64,000 nucleotides of DNA from Candidatus Peregrinibacteria bacterium GW2011_GWF2_38_29 (GCA_000992695.1 LBUS01000001.1:1-64000), one strand, 5' to 3'. Positions 30,220-41,110 are shown, counted from the stretch's first letter. Numbers and translations are program-made. Notes: generated from the letters alone by a model not told the origin.

Positions 30220-31491
30220 ATGTTTAAATATCTCATCAAGGGTGGAATTCCACTCAATGGAGAAGTCCGAGTCAGCGGATCGAAAAATGCGGCGCTACCG
30301 ATTTTGTGCGCAACGATACTCACTAAAGAAAAATGCGTTTTGAAGAATGTTCCGGAAATTGCGGATATTTATTCCATGATTGATATTTTGAAAGAACTTG
30401 GCGCTCGCGTTAATTTTGAAAATAATGTTCTTGAAATTGAAACTTCGGAAATTAAAGGCATCACGCCTCCAAAAGAAGCCGTTTGCCACATGAGAGCTTC
30501 GATTTTGGTTATCCCACCTTTGCTTGCACGAAAAGGAAAAGTCGATATGAGCTTTCCCGGTGGATGCGTTCTTGGAAAACGTTCGATTGACGCACATACT
30601 TTTGTTTTTGAAAAATTTGGCGGAAAAATTAAGAATGATAAAACCGGAATAAATATTGAAGTAAAAGAATTAAAAGGCGGACTCGTTGTTCTTCCGGAGA
30701 TGAGCGTCACCGCAACTGAAAATGCGATTATGATGGCCGTATGCGCAAAAGGGGAGACTGAGATAAGGCTTGCGGCAACTGAACCGCACGTTCAAGATTT
30801 GTGTAAATTTTTGAAAAAAATGGGTGCGAAAATTTCAGGAGTTGGAACGACAACTTTGAATATCGAAGGCGTGAAAAACTTACATGGTGCCGAATATGAA
30901 ATTTGTGGAGATTATCTTGAAGCGGGAACATTTGCTCTTGCCGGCATTCTCACAAAAGGGCATGTGAAAGTTACCGGAATTGATACGTCTTTTCTTGATA
31001 TTTTGTGGCAAAAATTGGAAGAAATGGGCGTGAAATTAAATGTTCAGAAAAACTTTGTCGAAGTTTTTCCCGTTAAAAGATTGAAATCGATTAGGATTCT
31101 TCGAACTGCCGCTTATCCAAGCTTTCCAACTGATTTACAAGCACCATTTGGAGTGCTTTTAACGCAAGCAAATGGTGTTAGCAAGATTTTTGAAACGCTT
31201 TTCGAAGGAAGGCTTAACTATTTGATGGAGCTTGAAAAAATGGGTGCAAAAGTTGAGATTTTAAATCCAAATCAGGCTTTAATAATCGGTCCTTCAAAAT
31301 TGCGTGGATGCCCTGTTTCAAGCCTTGATATCAGAGCCGGCGCTGCAATGATTCTTGCAGGACTTTGTGCGGACGGCACTACTGAAGTTTCAAATATTCA
31401 GTATCTTCATCGCGGATATGAAAAGATGGATGAGAAGCTGAGGAAGTTGGGAGCGAATATAGAGAAGACTTGCACGATTACTAAGTTCTAA
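30220..31491 (+). CDS. murA: UDP-N-acetylglucosamine 1-carboxyvinyltransferase
   Basis: GGIPLNGEVRVSGSKNAALPILCATIL; SFPGGCVLGKRSIDAH; YPSFPTDLQAPF. Confidence 0.96.
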   Translation: MFKYLIKGGIPLNGEVRVSGSKNAALPILCATILTKEKCVLKNVPEIADIYSMIDILKELGARVNFENNVLEIETSEIKGITPPKEAVCHMRASILVIPPLLARKGKVDMSFPGGCVLGKRSIDAHTFVFEKFGGKIKNDKTGINIEVKELKGGLVVLPEMSVTATENAIMMAVCAKGETEIRLAATEPHVQDLCKFLKKMGAKISGVGTTTLNIEGVKNLHGAEYEICGDYLEAGTFALAGILTKGHVKVTGIDTSFLDILWQKLEEMGVKLNVQKNFVEVFPVKRLKSIRILRTAAYPSFPTDLQAPFGVLLTQANGVSKIFETLFEGRLNYLMELEKMGAKVEILNPNQALIIGPSKLRGCPVSSLDIRAGAAMILAGLCADGTTEVSNIQYLHRGYEKMDEKLRKLGANIEKTCTITKF

Positions 31492-31562
31492 GCCTGGGGA
31501 ATAATCAATTATCAATTAGCTTACAATAATCAAATAATTTTTAAGTTTAAATTTTTGAAGTT

Positions 31563-32396
31563 TTAAATTGAGATTGAAATCGTTTCGCCGTCGGAAATAA
31601 ATTCAAGAGTGCCGGAAAAATCATTTCGAAATATTTGAACATTGCGCTTTTCCAAGCGATCCAAGGCTTCTTTATGCGGATGACCAAAGCGATTTTTTGC
31701 ACCACTTTGGATTGCGGCATAAATTGAATTTATTTCATACAAAAACTCTTCGCTTGTTGAATATTTGCTTCCGTGATGGCCGATTTTTATTAAATCCGCT
31801 GAAAAATCTTTATTCAATTTTAATGCTGAATATTCTTCTTCGATTGGCGCGTCACCTGTAAAAATAATGCTCGTTTTTCCGTATAATAAGCGAAAAATCA
31901 CAGATGATTCATTAGCGGATTTCTTATCTGAAATAGTCGAGTCTGAATATAAAAAATCCATAAAAACTCCTGCCCCAAAATCTATATCTGAATTTTGTGG
32001 AACAAATGCGGTTTCAATTTTGCGAGATTTGATTTCGTTTAAAAGTGTCGAATATAAAGGGTCTGCGGAACTTGCGTTCGGTAGCAGGATTTTGCCTATT
32101 TCATAACGTTTTACGACTTCCAGCATGCCTTCAAAATGATCTTTGTGCGGATGTGAAAGAATCATCAAATCTATTTTTCTATTTAAATGACCTAGTGTTT
32201 TTCCAATCAATTTTACCGCGGATGAACCCGGTCCGGCATCGATTAAAATCGTTTTATTTTCAGGGCTTTTTATCAAAATACAATCGCCTTGGCCAACATC
32301 CAAAAAATAGATGTGCAACCTGTTATCCGGCAGTTCGTTCAATAAAAATGCCGATACAAAAATCATAATCAAAATAAAAATTGCCGCATATTTCAT
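31563..32396 (-). CDS. ComEC-like metallo-beta-lactamase hydrolase
   Basis: IYFLDVGQGDCILIKSPENKTILIDAGPG; LILSHPHKDHFEGM; KIGHHGSKYST. Confidence 0.85.
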   Translation of the reverse strand: MKYAAIFILIMIFVSAFLLNELPDNRLHIYFLDVGQGDCILIKSPENKTILIDAGPGSSAVKLIGKTLGHLNRKIDLMILSHPHKDHFEGMLEVVKRYEIGKILLPNASSADPLYSTLLNEIKSRKIETAFVPQNSDIDFGAGVFMDFLYSDSTISDKKSANESSVIFRLLYGKTSIIFTGDAPIEEEYSALKLNKDFSADLIKIGHHGSKYSTSEEFLYEINSIYAAIQSGAKNRFGHPHKEALDRLEKRNVQIFRNDFSGTLEFISDGETISISI

Positions 32397-32478
32397 GCAA
32401 GCAATTTTTTCATATGTGCATTAAATTTCTCTAAACAGTTTATAAATAATTTCTGAAAATTTATTAAATTTACTTGAA

Positions 32479-34119
32479 TTAAGCTTTGTCGTTTGCGAAC
32501 TTTCTACCATAATTCATAACTCCAAATCCAAGAGCCGCGATCATTAAGGCATAAACTCCGGCCGGACCCGTTGCAGGCAATTCAGGAATAAGAACTTTTG
32601 TTAAAACACCAACGCTTTCGTTGCCTTTTTTATCTTTGGCCGTGAGTTTGAAATTATATTCTTTGCCCGGAGCAAGTTTTGCAACTTCAAAAGTAACGGT
32701 TTTTAAATCCAGCTTTTTAAAAACTGAATAATTTTTTCCGCCATCGTTGCTTTTATACAAAACATATTCTTTAAAATCGCCGGCAGTATTTAAGCTTGCC
32801 GCCCATGTTAATTTTGCCTTGTATTCAACATTTTCACCGTTGAAGCTCGTTGCGTCTTCCGGTGGAGTTACATCTTTATAAATTGGTGTAAATTCTTTTG
32901 TATTTTTAACTTCATCAACCAATTTTCCATCAACATCCAAAATTCCTTTTACCATAAATGAGTGAATTTTTTCATTGTCTGGCTCTTTGATCGTGAGTGT
33001 GACTGTAACATTGTCCTCTTCAAGCTTTACGCCCGTTATTTCAAGTATTTTTTCAGCATTTTCTTTTTGAACGATTGCAAAATTCGTCACAGGATCAACT
33101 GATAATGCAATTTTTTTAGTGAAAACGATTTTGATTGTTTTTTCGTCAACGGCTTTAACTGATTTAACTTCTGTTGTGCCAACTTCAGGTGCTGCCGGAG
33201 CAACCTCTGCGGCTGGTTTATCCGCAACAACGTCTGCCTGTTTTACGTCAGCGACCGCCGGATCTGCCGGAAGCTTGTCCGCCTCTGCAACCAATTTCTC
33301 CACATGCTCCTTATCTGTTCCTTTGAACAAAAGCGCATCTGATTTTCCACTAACAACAACTTCTTCGCTTGCGCCTTTAAGATCTCCACCGAGTGTTAAC
33401 AAATATTCTGTTTCCGGAATTTGAATATCAGTTGTGAGCAATACTGTTTTATTAGTCGTGTCTTCTGTATCTAATTCAGCTTTATTAACTTTTAAGAGAT
33501 CTAGTGTCTTGTTGTCTTGAATCGTAAATAGGTCTTGTGCATTTTCAGGCAAAACAACTGCGACTGAGAGTGTAACTTTTACAGTAACCGCATCAACCGC
33601 TTCAACTTTATCAATTTTAATAATTTTTAAATCCTCCATTGTTTCTATAGCGACCACTTTGTTGCCTTCATCTTTTGGCATAGAGATCAATGCGGCCGAA
33701 AGATTGCTCATTGGAACCGAGAAAACTTCCGGGCTGTAATAATCACTTTCAACGCCTTTTGAATCATATGCCGTGACTACAAAATAATAAGTTTTTCCGT
33801 TTTCCAAATTAACAACCACGTATTTGAGTGTATTGCCGGCGTCAAGTAATTGTGTATATTTGGCTTCATTGTCGTTTTTGACAGAAACCGTGCCGTAATA
33901 GACTTTGTAGCCCGTAGCGTTACCCTTGGCAGCTTCCCATTCAAGGCTGACCGAAGAATCTCCGGCAGTTGCCTTAAGCGTGTTTACGTCGCCTACAACA
34001 GTTGCTACTGCTGGCGTTTGAGCCAACTCAGCTTTCGCCGTTTTGATCACAACTGCGCATGGAGCGAGCACCATAACTGCAACGAGCAATGAAGATGCGA
34101 AAATCTTTATTTTTTTCAT
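32479..34119 (-). CDS. Secreted fibronectin-type-III-like surface protein with LPxTG-type C-terminus
   Basis: Signal peptide; Fn3-like GNATGYKVYYGT...LENGKTYYFVVTAYDSKG; C-terminal LPATGPAGVYALMIAALGFGVMNYGRKF. Confidence 0.7.
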   Translation of the reverse strand: MKKIKIFASSLLVAVMVLAPCAVVIKTAKAELAQTPAVATVVGDVNTLKATAGDSSVSLEWEAAKGNATGYKVYYGTVSVKNDNEAKYTQLLDAGNTLKYVVVNLENGKTYYFVVTAYDSKGVESDYYSPEVFSVPMSNLSAALISMPKDEGNKVVAIETMEDLKIIKIDKVEAVDAVTVKVTLSVAVVLPENAQDLFTIQDNKTLDLLKVNKAELDTEDTTNKTVLLTTDIQIPETEYLLTLGGDLKGASEEVVVSGKSDALLFKGTDKEHVEKLVAEADKLPADPAVADVKQADVVADKPAAEVAPAAPEVGTTEVKSVKAVDEKTIKIVFTKKIALSVDPVTNFAIVQKENAEKILEITGVKLEEDNVTVTLTIKEPDNEKIHSFMVKGILDVDGKLVDEVKNTKEFTPIYKDVTPPEDATSFNGENVEYKAKLTWAASLNTAGDFKEYVLYKSNDGGKNYSVFKKLDLKTVTFEVAKLAPGKEYNFKLTAKDKKGNESVGVLTKVLIPELPATGPAGVYALMIAALGFGVMNYGRKFANDKA

Positions 34120-34260
34120 ATTTGTTTTTGTTATTTTTATTTTATATGGGCCTGTGCTGCTTTCGCAGCGGCCTGTTATCTATATATTTTACCAAAAAAA
34201 TCCGTCCAAGTCAAGGTTAGTTAACTCGAACGGATTGAGCGAGGGGTAATTTAAGACTTT

Positions 34261-35094
34261 CTAGCTTTCTTCTGTTATATCTTTCATCCTATCGGCTTCT
34301 TTATGCATTTGCTTTTCAAGCTCAGGATCGTATTTTTTGCCTATCTTTTCGTCATATTCAGACGATCTTTCATATGCAAGCATAAACAACTTCTTAAATG
34401 CATCTGCAACTTCACGACTTTCTATGATTGCGCCGAATTTTTCTTTAAGCGACATTATCGTCACTTTATCATCGTAAATATCAATTTCCGGCGAAATTCT
34501 ATATTTAACAGGGATTATTTTTGAAGTTCTGATATGTGCCTTATCCAAACCTTTGATTCTAAAAGAATCTTCGGTGTAAGCCAAAATAGCCTTAACCGGA
34601 ATTCCTCTGCGCGTGCGTCTGTCATAATATTCCGGAAAATAGCCTGGCATAAACGAATGTTGATTTTCAACCGATGCATAACCTAAAATTGCTGACCTTG
34701 CGGTTAATGTATCTTCGTATACGCTTATAATTCCCTCTACGCCTTCGTAAAATTTAATCTTCAATTTACCAGTTGGATGCCTGTGAATTGCTTTAAATTC
34801 AGGCAAAACTTTTTTTGCGCGTTGGATATTCGTTTCTATTTCTTTAAGATTTTCTTCCAACATACTTACAATTCTTTCCGGATTCTCGGCTATAAAAACC
34901 ATTTTTGATTTTTCTTCATATGTACTGACAAGCCCTTTTGTTATCAAGCCATTTAAAACATGATATCCATTTGTTCGCGTTATTTTGGCTTTTTTTGAAA
35001 TTTCAGTGACAGTTGAAGGACCCATCTCCAATAATGCAAGATAGATTTTGGCTTCCTTGTCGGTTAGGCCGAATTTTATGAGATCTTGAAACAT
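34261..35094 (-). CDS. TrmB-family transcriptional regulator (paralog of 28892..29659)
   Basis: FGLTDKEAKIYLALLEMGPSTVTEISKKAKITRTNGYHVLNGLITKGLVS; IKFYEGVEGIISVYEDTL. Confidence 0.82.
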   Translation of the reverse strand: MFQDLIKFGLTDKEAKIYLALLEMGPSTVTEISKKAKITRTNGYHVLNGLITKGLVSTYEEKSKMVFIAENPERIVSMLEENLKEIETNIQRAKKVLPEFKAIHRHPTGKLKIKFYEGVEGIISVYEDTLTARSAILGYASVENQHSFMPGYFPEYYDRRTRRGIPVKAILAYTEDSFRIKGLDKAHIRTSKIIPVKYRISPEIDIYDDKVTIMSLKEKFGAIIESREVADAFKKLFMLAYERSSEYDEKIGKKYDPELEKQMHKEADRMKDITEES

Positions 35095-35419
35095 ATGCTT
35101 TCATTAGGCGTCGCCTGCGGCGATATTTTATTTATATGTGGGACGTACGTGCTTACGCACTCCCGTCCCGTTGTGTCAAAAAAAATATACAAAATTATCC
35201 ATATACTTTCTTTTCCGCGTAAAATATAAAACTCTTTTAAATAAATATCAATGCTTTTTTATGAATTCGAGTCATCATTCGAATACCTATCAAATTGTTA
35301 ACTTTTTGATAAAATCTATTGACAATTCTATCTAAAACCACTAAACTTCCACCCTAAGATAAGCATTAACATTTGAGTTATGCTCTTTGTTATGAGAAAA
35401 TAATAAAAGTTAATGTTTT

Positions 35420-36217
35420 TTGAAGCCACATAATTATGTCAATCAATTTACACACATGTACAAAAAACTAACATCAGAGGACTATATAACATCATCCATA
35501 ATAAGATTTGGTAGTCATAAAAGATATATACAAGAAAAATTGCTTGTTGATTTTTTTGCTGTCAAAGGAAATTTGAAGATTGCCGAATATTTACGTGAAT
35601 ACATTCAACAGCATCTTTCAGAATTTCAATCCAAGAGCAGAATTCGCATTTTGGATGTTGGTCCTGCCATTGGTGCACTCACTACAATGCTCGCTCTGCA
35701 AGAACTTGATAAATTTGGCCTTATGGATAAAGCTCAAGTTTATCTTATTGATGTTTCCGAAAGAGTTATAAATAGCACTCAAAATCTTGACTTCTTTTAT
35801 CCTAAAACAATTCTTGATGTTTCTTTAAAAGCAAAAATATTCAAAAAATTAAAATCGTCAAAAGCGATTATACAATCAGCCGAATCGATGCCTTTTAAAA
35901 CGAACTTTTTCGATATTGTTTTGGCCGGATTCTTATTCCATCATCTTCACGATTCAATCAAGCCCGTTGTCGCATCTGAAATTGAAAGAACGGTTCGAAA
36001 AGAAGGCCTTATAGCCATTGCTGAAGAATGGTTCACGGATTACAAAAAAGATTATGCGCATGAACACATTGGAGATGAAATTCCATTGGCTTTTGAGTCT
36101 ATAATTAAAATGGAAGATATGATTGCGCTGTTCAAAGACATTGATGTAAAAGTTCAATCTAATTCGGAAGATATACCAAAAGAGAATTATTATTATTTCT
36201 GTGCTGAAAAGAAGTAA
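35420..36217 (+). CDS. SAM-dependent methyltransferase
   Basis: IRILDVGPAIGALTTMLAL; AESMPFKTNFFDIVLAGFLFHHL. Confidence 0.75.
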   Translation: MKPHNYVNQFTHMYKKLTSEDYITSSIIRFGSHKRYIQEKLLVDFFAVKGNLKIAEYLREYIQQHLSEFQSKSRIRILDVGPAIGALTTMLALQELDKFGLMDKAQVYLIDVSERVINSTQNLDFFYPKTILDVSLKAKIFKKLKSSKAIIQSAESMPFKTNFFDIVLAGFLFHHLHDSIKPVVASEIERTVRKEGLIAIAEEWFTDYKKDYAHEHIGDEIPLAFESIIKMEDMIALFKDIDVKVQSNSEDIPKENYYYFCAEKK

Positions 36218-36219
36218 TT

Positions 36220-38088
36220 TTATACTTTGTAGACTTTGCGAACGCCAAGTATTCTTTCTAAATCAAAAATCAGCTCGCAGAGCTGATTTCCATTTTCAAC
36301 GTCAACAATAAACTCGTCTGTAATCATTTTTATTGTCTTGTGCGACATTGTGCGCACATCTTCTATATTAATGCCTCTGGAGGCCATTATTTGCGTAATT
36401 TTGTTTAAAATACCCACCACATCGTCCGCCTCTATGATGATTTTTACAGTTTTGTGGCTTTTTGATTGCGGATAATCGGATTTGACTATGGAATCTGAAA
36501 TTTCATCATCTGAATAAAGCTTTGAAAGTGCCGCGCAAGGCCTTTCTCTTCCACTACCAATCTTGTTCAACATATCTTCCATGTTTTCATATAAACATTT
36601 ATCTTGAATCGTCTTTGTAATGCGGTTTTTTTCTTTTTTAAAAGTGGTGTTTATTATTTTTTGAAACAGTAAGTCCATTTTATCTTCTCCGCGTTTTATA
36701 TTGGATTCTTTATCCGAATCAAACCAGTTTGATATGTGATGCCTTGCCCTATCTGTTTTCACAAATTCAATCCAATCAAGTAGAGGCCCTTTTTGGCTTT
36801 TATTCACAATTATTTTTACTATATCTCCATTTTTTAATATTGCTAGCGGATGAGTTTTTATGCCGTTTATGACGGCTCCTGAACACTTATGTCCTTCTTC
36901 TTCACTTATCGCATAAGCAAAATCAACACATGTGGATTTTTCGGGTAAATCAACAATCTCGCCTTGCCCTGAAAAAACAAAAATTTTATCACTCAAAACG
37001 TCAAGCTTAAGCTGATTTATGAAGTCCAAAGGATTATTTGTTCTTTCGTGAATCGCAATAATGCTTTTTATTAAATTACCACTATAGACCTTCTCCTTAT
37101 CCATAATCATCGAATATTTATCCATTTCTTCGGTCAATATTTGGATATGAATTGAATCACCTTTTGTATCGAAAACCGTTGTGTGCAAGCCCCTATAGCC
37201 ATTTATTTTTGGCACGGCAATATAATCCTTAACAGCGTATGGCTTTGGCGGATATATTCTGTGAATCGCGCCAAGAACTTTATAACAGTTATCGACACTG
37301 TTTGTTATTACCTTGATTGCGCTGCTATCGCTAACCGGATCAAAATTGTTTTTTTTCTGCTTAATAGCGCGATAAATATGATATTCGTGCTTTTTAAATG
37401 AAGCTATTTTTAATGAAATTTTGTTGTGAAAAAATTTTGACAATCCTTTTTTAAGCTGTGAAGTATGACCTGAAAGATTCTTTAAAGCATCTTTATATTT
37501 ATTTTTTATCTCTTCATAATCTCTTGGATTTAGCACTTTAAAACTTAAATTTTCAAGCTCCCAAGCCCACTGTCTAAGTCCTAATATATTTGCAATTGGA
37601 CAATATATTTCAAGCGTTTCCGTGGCTACTCTACGCTTACTTTCGTCTTTTGGCATAAACTCTATCGTACGCATGTTGTGGAGCCTATCGGCGAGCTTAA
37701 CAAGTATTACGCGTACATCCTTGGACATAATAAAAAACATCTTCTTTAAAGCCTCTGTCTGTCTCATTTCCGGATTGCTTTCATAATGAATCTTTGCAAG
37801 CTTTGTGACCCCGTCAACCATATCTTTTATACTTTCACCAAACTCATTTTCTATTTGATCAAGGCTTATCTGGCTCTTTTCTATAACATCGTGAAGCAGG
37901 CCCGCAGCAATCATTTCTTCATCATCACGATTAAATTTTGAAAGTATTTTTGCAACCTCAATTGGATGATTTATATAATCCTCTCCCGAGTGACGCTTCT
38001 GATCCTTATGCGCATTGTGCGCAAAAGAAATACTTTTTTTTAAAAAAGGATTTTTGAATACAATTGTTTCACCATTTTTTATCGCCAT
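36220..38088 (-). CDS. RelA/SpoT-family (p)ppGpp synthetase/hydrolase
   Basis: HD box AAGLLHDVIEKSQ; NGYRGLHTTVFD synthetase; TGS and C-terminal ACT domains. Confidence 0.93.
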   Translation of the reverse strand: MAIKNGETIVFKNPFLKKSISFAHNAHKDQKRHSGEDYINHPIEVAKILSKFNRDDEEMIAAGLLHDVIEKSQISLDQIENEFGESIKDMVDGVTKLAKIHYESNPEMRQTEALKKMFFIMSKDVRVILVKLADRLHNMRTIEFMPKDESKRRVATETLEIYCPIANILGLRQWAWELENLSFKVLNPRDYEEIKNKYKDALKNLSGHTSQLKKGLSKFFHNKISLKIASFKKHEYHIYRAIKQKKNNFDPVSDSSAIKVITNSVDNCYKVLGAIHRIYPPKPYAVKDYIAVPKINGYRGLHTTVFDTKGDSIHIQILTEEMDKYSMIMDKEKVYSGNLIKSIIAIHERTNNPLDFINQLKLDVLSDKIFVFSGQGEIVDLPEKSTCVDFAYAISEEEGHKCSGAVINGIKTHPLAILKNGDIVKIIVNKSQKGPLLDWIEFVKTDRARHHISNWFDSDKESNIKRGEDKMDLLFQKIINTTFKKEKNRITKTIQDKCLYENMEDMLNKIGSGRERPCAALSKLYSDDEISDSIVKSDYPQSKSHKTVKIIIEADDVVGILNKITQIMASRGINIEDVRTMSHKTIKMITDEFIVDVENGNQLCELIFDLERILGVRKVYKV

Positions 38089-38240
38089 GACGTTTTCGGT
38101 GCTTATATATTCCGCCCTTACCCCCGCAAGATAACTTCAAAATATATTTGTGTCAATAACTTTACACAAACTTTAACTTGCGTAAAGTTAAAAAAATAAC
38201 AAAGATAACTTTTGACTTTACTGCTTCACGAAGTTGCATG

Positions 38241-41036
38241 CTACATCTTCTCCGGACACTCTATTCCTAAAATACTAAGACCTGTGTGGAGTATTTTGGC
38301 TACAGATTCAGTTAATTTTACGCGCAAATCTCTTTGATTTTCATTATCAGCCTGCAAAACCGGAGTTGTGTGATAGAAAGCATTAAAATTCTGCGCAAGA
38401 TCGTATAAATAATTCGTAATAATGTTTGGCTTATATTCTTTTGCCGCAAAAACAACGTGCTCCGGAAATTTAACAAGAAGTCGTGCAACCAAAAGCTCTT
38501 TTTCATCCATAAGCTCTGCCGGCGCTGATTTACTCACGTTTTCTGATTCTGCAATTGCATCAAACAATGAAACCTGGCTTGCAACATCACTTTTACTCTT
38601 TGAAGATTTTTTCTTTTTTGAACCAAATTCATCTTTATATTTTTTGATTATGCTTGCCGCGCGAGTGTATGTGTATTGCAGATATGAAGCGCTATTACTG
38701 TCGAATGAAAGCATTTTATCCCAATCAAAAACTATATCTGTCGTCCTGTTCTGACTTAAAATGTTATATTTTATAGATCCGATTCCGGTCATATTTGCAA
38801 TTAAATCTTTTTCTTTTTCTTTGAGATCGGGATTTTTTTGCTCAATTATTGCTTTTGCTCTTGAAATAGCCTCTTTCAAGACTTCGTCCAAAAGAATTAT
38901 ATTGCCTTTTCGGGTGCTCATTTTTTCATCTTTAAAATCCATTCTTCCAAAATCAACATGCGTACATTCCGGCCTTTCCCAGCCCAAAAGATCAATCGCT
39001 CTGAATAATTGTTTAAAATGAAGTGACTGCGATTTATCTACAACGTAAAGCAATTTTGTTGGATGCCATGTCGCGATTCTGTGCTTGATGGAAGCAATAT
39101 CACGCGTTGAATAAAGAGTTGTACCGTCTGATTTTTGTACAAGATATGGAGGAAGTTCTTCATTTGGATATTTCACGATATATGAACCTTCTTCGCCAAT
39201 TATAAACACGCCTTTTGATTTGCCTTCTTCAAGAACAACGTCCATTTTATCGTTATAATAGCTTTCGCCAAGAATATAGTCGAAATGAATTCCCGTTAGC
39301 GCGTCATATGTTTTTTGTATGTCTTTTAAGCTCAATTCCTTAAACCATTCCCAAATTTTCATATTATCCTTATCTTTTTCTTCAAGTTTTTTGAATTCGG
39401 CACGGGCCTTGTCTTCAAGAGACGAATCGTTTTCGGCTTCGTTGTGAAATCTCACGTATAATTTCAACATTTCGCTTATTGGCTCTTCTGCAACTTTCTT
39501 TTTATCTCCCCATAAATTGTATGCAACGATAAGTTTTCCGAATTGCGTTCCCCAATCGCCAATGTAGTTTATTCCTATGACGTTATAGCCAAGAAATTTG
39601 TGAATATTCACGATTGCTTGCCCAATTATTGTTGAAAGAAGATGGTGGACACCAAGCGGCTTTGCAATGTTTGGAGCTGAAAAATCAACCACGATATTTT
39701 CACCCTGACCATTGTCTATTTTTCCGTATGGAGATTTGCCGGCTATAACATTTTCAAACTCGTCTTTTATCCACGACTTGTTCAAAGTGAAATTAATAAA
39801 ACCCGGCTCTGTAAATGTAATTTCGCTTACATAATGAGGCCTTTCAAGATGACGCATAAGTCCATCGTAAACATCTTTTGGCTTTATTTTAAGCGGTTTT
39901 GAAAGCATTAATGCGATGTTTGAAGAATAGTCTCCAAAGTGCGCTTCTCGCGGGAATTCAATTGTGAAATTCGGCACTTCCGGAAGTTCGGAAAATGATT
40001 TTTGTGCGGCGGTTTTTACTATTTCAAATAATTTATCTTTTATTAAAAGTGTTCCTGATTTTTTAACTTCTTTGGTTTTTTTGGCAGGAGTTTCTTTTTG
40101 AGCTTGTGGTTTTTCTTGTTTTTCGGGTTTTGGCTGGACGGATTTTGTCGGCTTTTCGACTGTAACTTCTTGCGCAGGAATTTCTTTTGCTCTCGATGTC
40201 AGCTCTGTTTTTTGACCATGCTTAATTGTCCAAAGTCTTGCGGTTGGCTTGATTGGTCCATGTGCAAATTTTTGCTTTAATGCGGCGCGTTTTGGATCTT
40301 GAGTGAATTGTGCATCATTGATTCCCGTTTTTCCGGTAACGCCTAAATCGATTTCAAACATTTTATCGCCAAGGATGTGAATTTCCGCAGAGCCTCCGCA
40401 ATATTTCGTTATCACTCCGGCAATTTCTTTTGTAGCAATTCTTAATTTTTCCATATCCAGAGCGCCTGCATTTTCAACAAATACGCAAACGTTTTTCGAA
40501 AAAGGCATTATTGCAGTTCGCTCGCTTTCATATGTATTCCACATTCTTGCGATTACTCCTGCGCGATCTTTATATACAACTTCACCTTGTTCTGCGTGAA
40601 AAAGTTTTGCTGAATTTCTTATTACAAATGGTTCTGTGCCGCTTGCGAAAAGGATTTCCAAGTCTCCGCAAAGCTCTTCTGTGTCTATTCCCCAAACAGG
40701 CATTTCATATTTTGCAGATGCGTAATTTAAAAGATTTTCGAGTGTTGAATAAAAGATCACATCTGATTTTGAAAATGATTTAAAAATGCGTTCCAAAAGG
40801 GGAATGTGCTTTGTGATATCAGCTCCAAAGTCGCTTAAATATTTTCTCCAAATCGCAATTTTTGGGTTATTTTCTATGCCATTTTTTGCAACAGCTTTTT
40901 TTTCTGCGATTGCACCAAGTAGCAATTGTTGGCTTACAGAAACGATTTTCTCATTTTTTATACCTTTAAGTAGAATAACGCCAAGATTATATTGCGGAAA
41001 TACTCTGCCGATTTGAGAATTTATTCGAAAGTTCAT
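38241..41036 (-). CDS. argS: Arginyl-tRNA synthetase with N-terminal B3/4-like (PheRS-beta tRNA-editing-type) extension
   Basis: ArgS: FSAPNIAKPLGVHHLLSTIIGQAI, GDWGTQFGKL, MSTRKGNIILLDEVL; N-terminus VVYKDRAGVIARMWNTYESERTAIMPFSKNVCVFVENAG resembles B3/4. Confidence 0.9.
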   Translation of the reverse strand: MNFRINSQIGRVFPQYNLGVILLKGIKNEKIVSVSQQLLLGAIAEKKAVAKNGIENNPKIAIWRKYLSDFGADITKHIPLLERIFKSFSKSDVIFYSTLENLLNYASAKYEMPVWGIDTEELCGDLEILFASGTEPFVIRNSAKLFHAEQGEVVYKDRAGVIARMWNTYESERTAIMPFSKNVCVFVENAGALDMEKLRIATKEIAGVITKYCGGSAEIHILGDKMFEIDLGVTGKTGINDAQFTQDPKRAALKQKFAHGPIKPTARLWTIKHGQKTELTSRAKEIPAQEVTVEKPTKSVQPKPEKQEKPQAQKETPAKKTKEVKKSGTLLIKDKLFEIVKTAAQKSFSELPEVPNFTIEFPREAHFGDYSSNIALMLSKPLKIKPKDVYDGLMRHLERPHYVSEITFTEPGFINFTLNKSWIKDEFENVIAGKSPYGKIDNGQGENIVVDFSAPNIAKPLGVHHLLSTIIGQAIVNIHKFLGYNVIGINYIGDWGTQFGKLIVAYNLWGDKKKVAEEPISEMLKLYVRFHNEAENDSSLEDKARAEFKKLEEKDKDNMKIWEWFKELSLKDIQKTYDALTGIHFDYILGESYYNDKMDVVLEEGKSKGVFIIGEEGSYIVKYPNEELPPYLVQKSDGTTLYSTRDIASIKHRIATWHPTKLLYVVDKSQSLHFKQLFRAIDLLGWERPECTHVDFGRMDFKDEKMSTRKGNIILLDEVLKEAISRAKAIIEQKNPDLKEKEKDLIANMTGIGSIKYNILSQNRTTDIVFDWDKMLSFDSNSASYLQYTYTRAASIIKKYKDEFGSKKKKSSKSKSDVASQVSLFDAIAESENVSKSAPAELMDEKELLVARLLVKFPEHVVFAAKEYKPNIITNYLYDLAQNFNAFYHTTPVLQADNENQRDLRVKLTESVAKILHTGLSILGIECPEKM

Positions 41037-41110
41037 AAAATAATGTTTATATCAATTTATCAAAAATTCTAAGAATACGCTAGAGGGTAGATGCAAAAAC
41101 CTATTTTAAA

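Noticed and set aside
38158-38189. AACTTTAC...GTAAAGTT palindrome between argS and the relA/spoT gene
   Set aside because: Could be an operator near a TTGACA/TATCTT-like promoter, but a single short AT-rich palindrome is not enough to call
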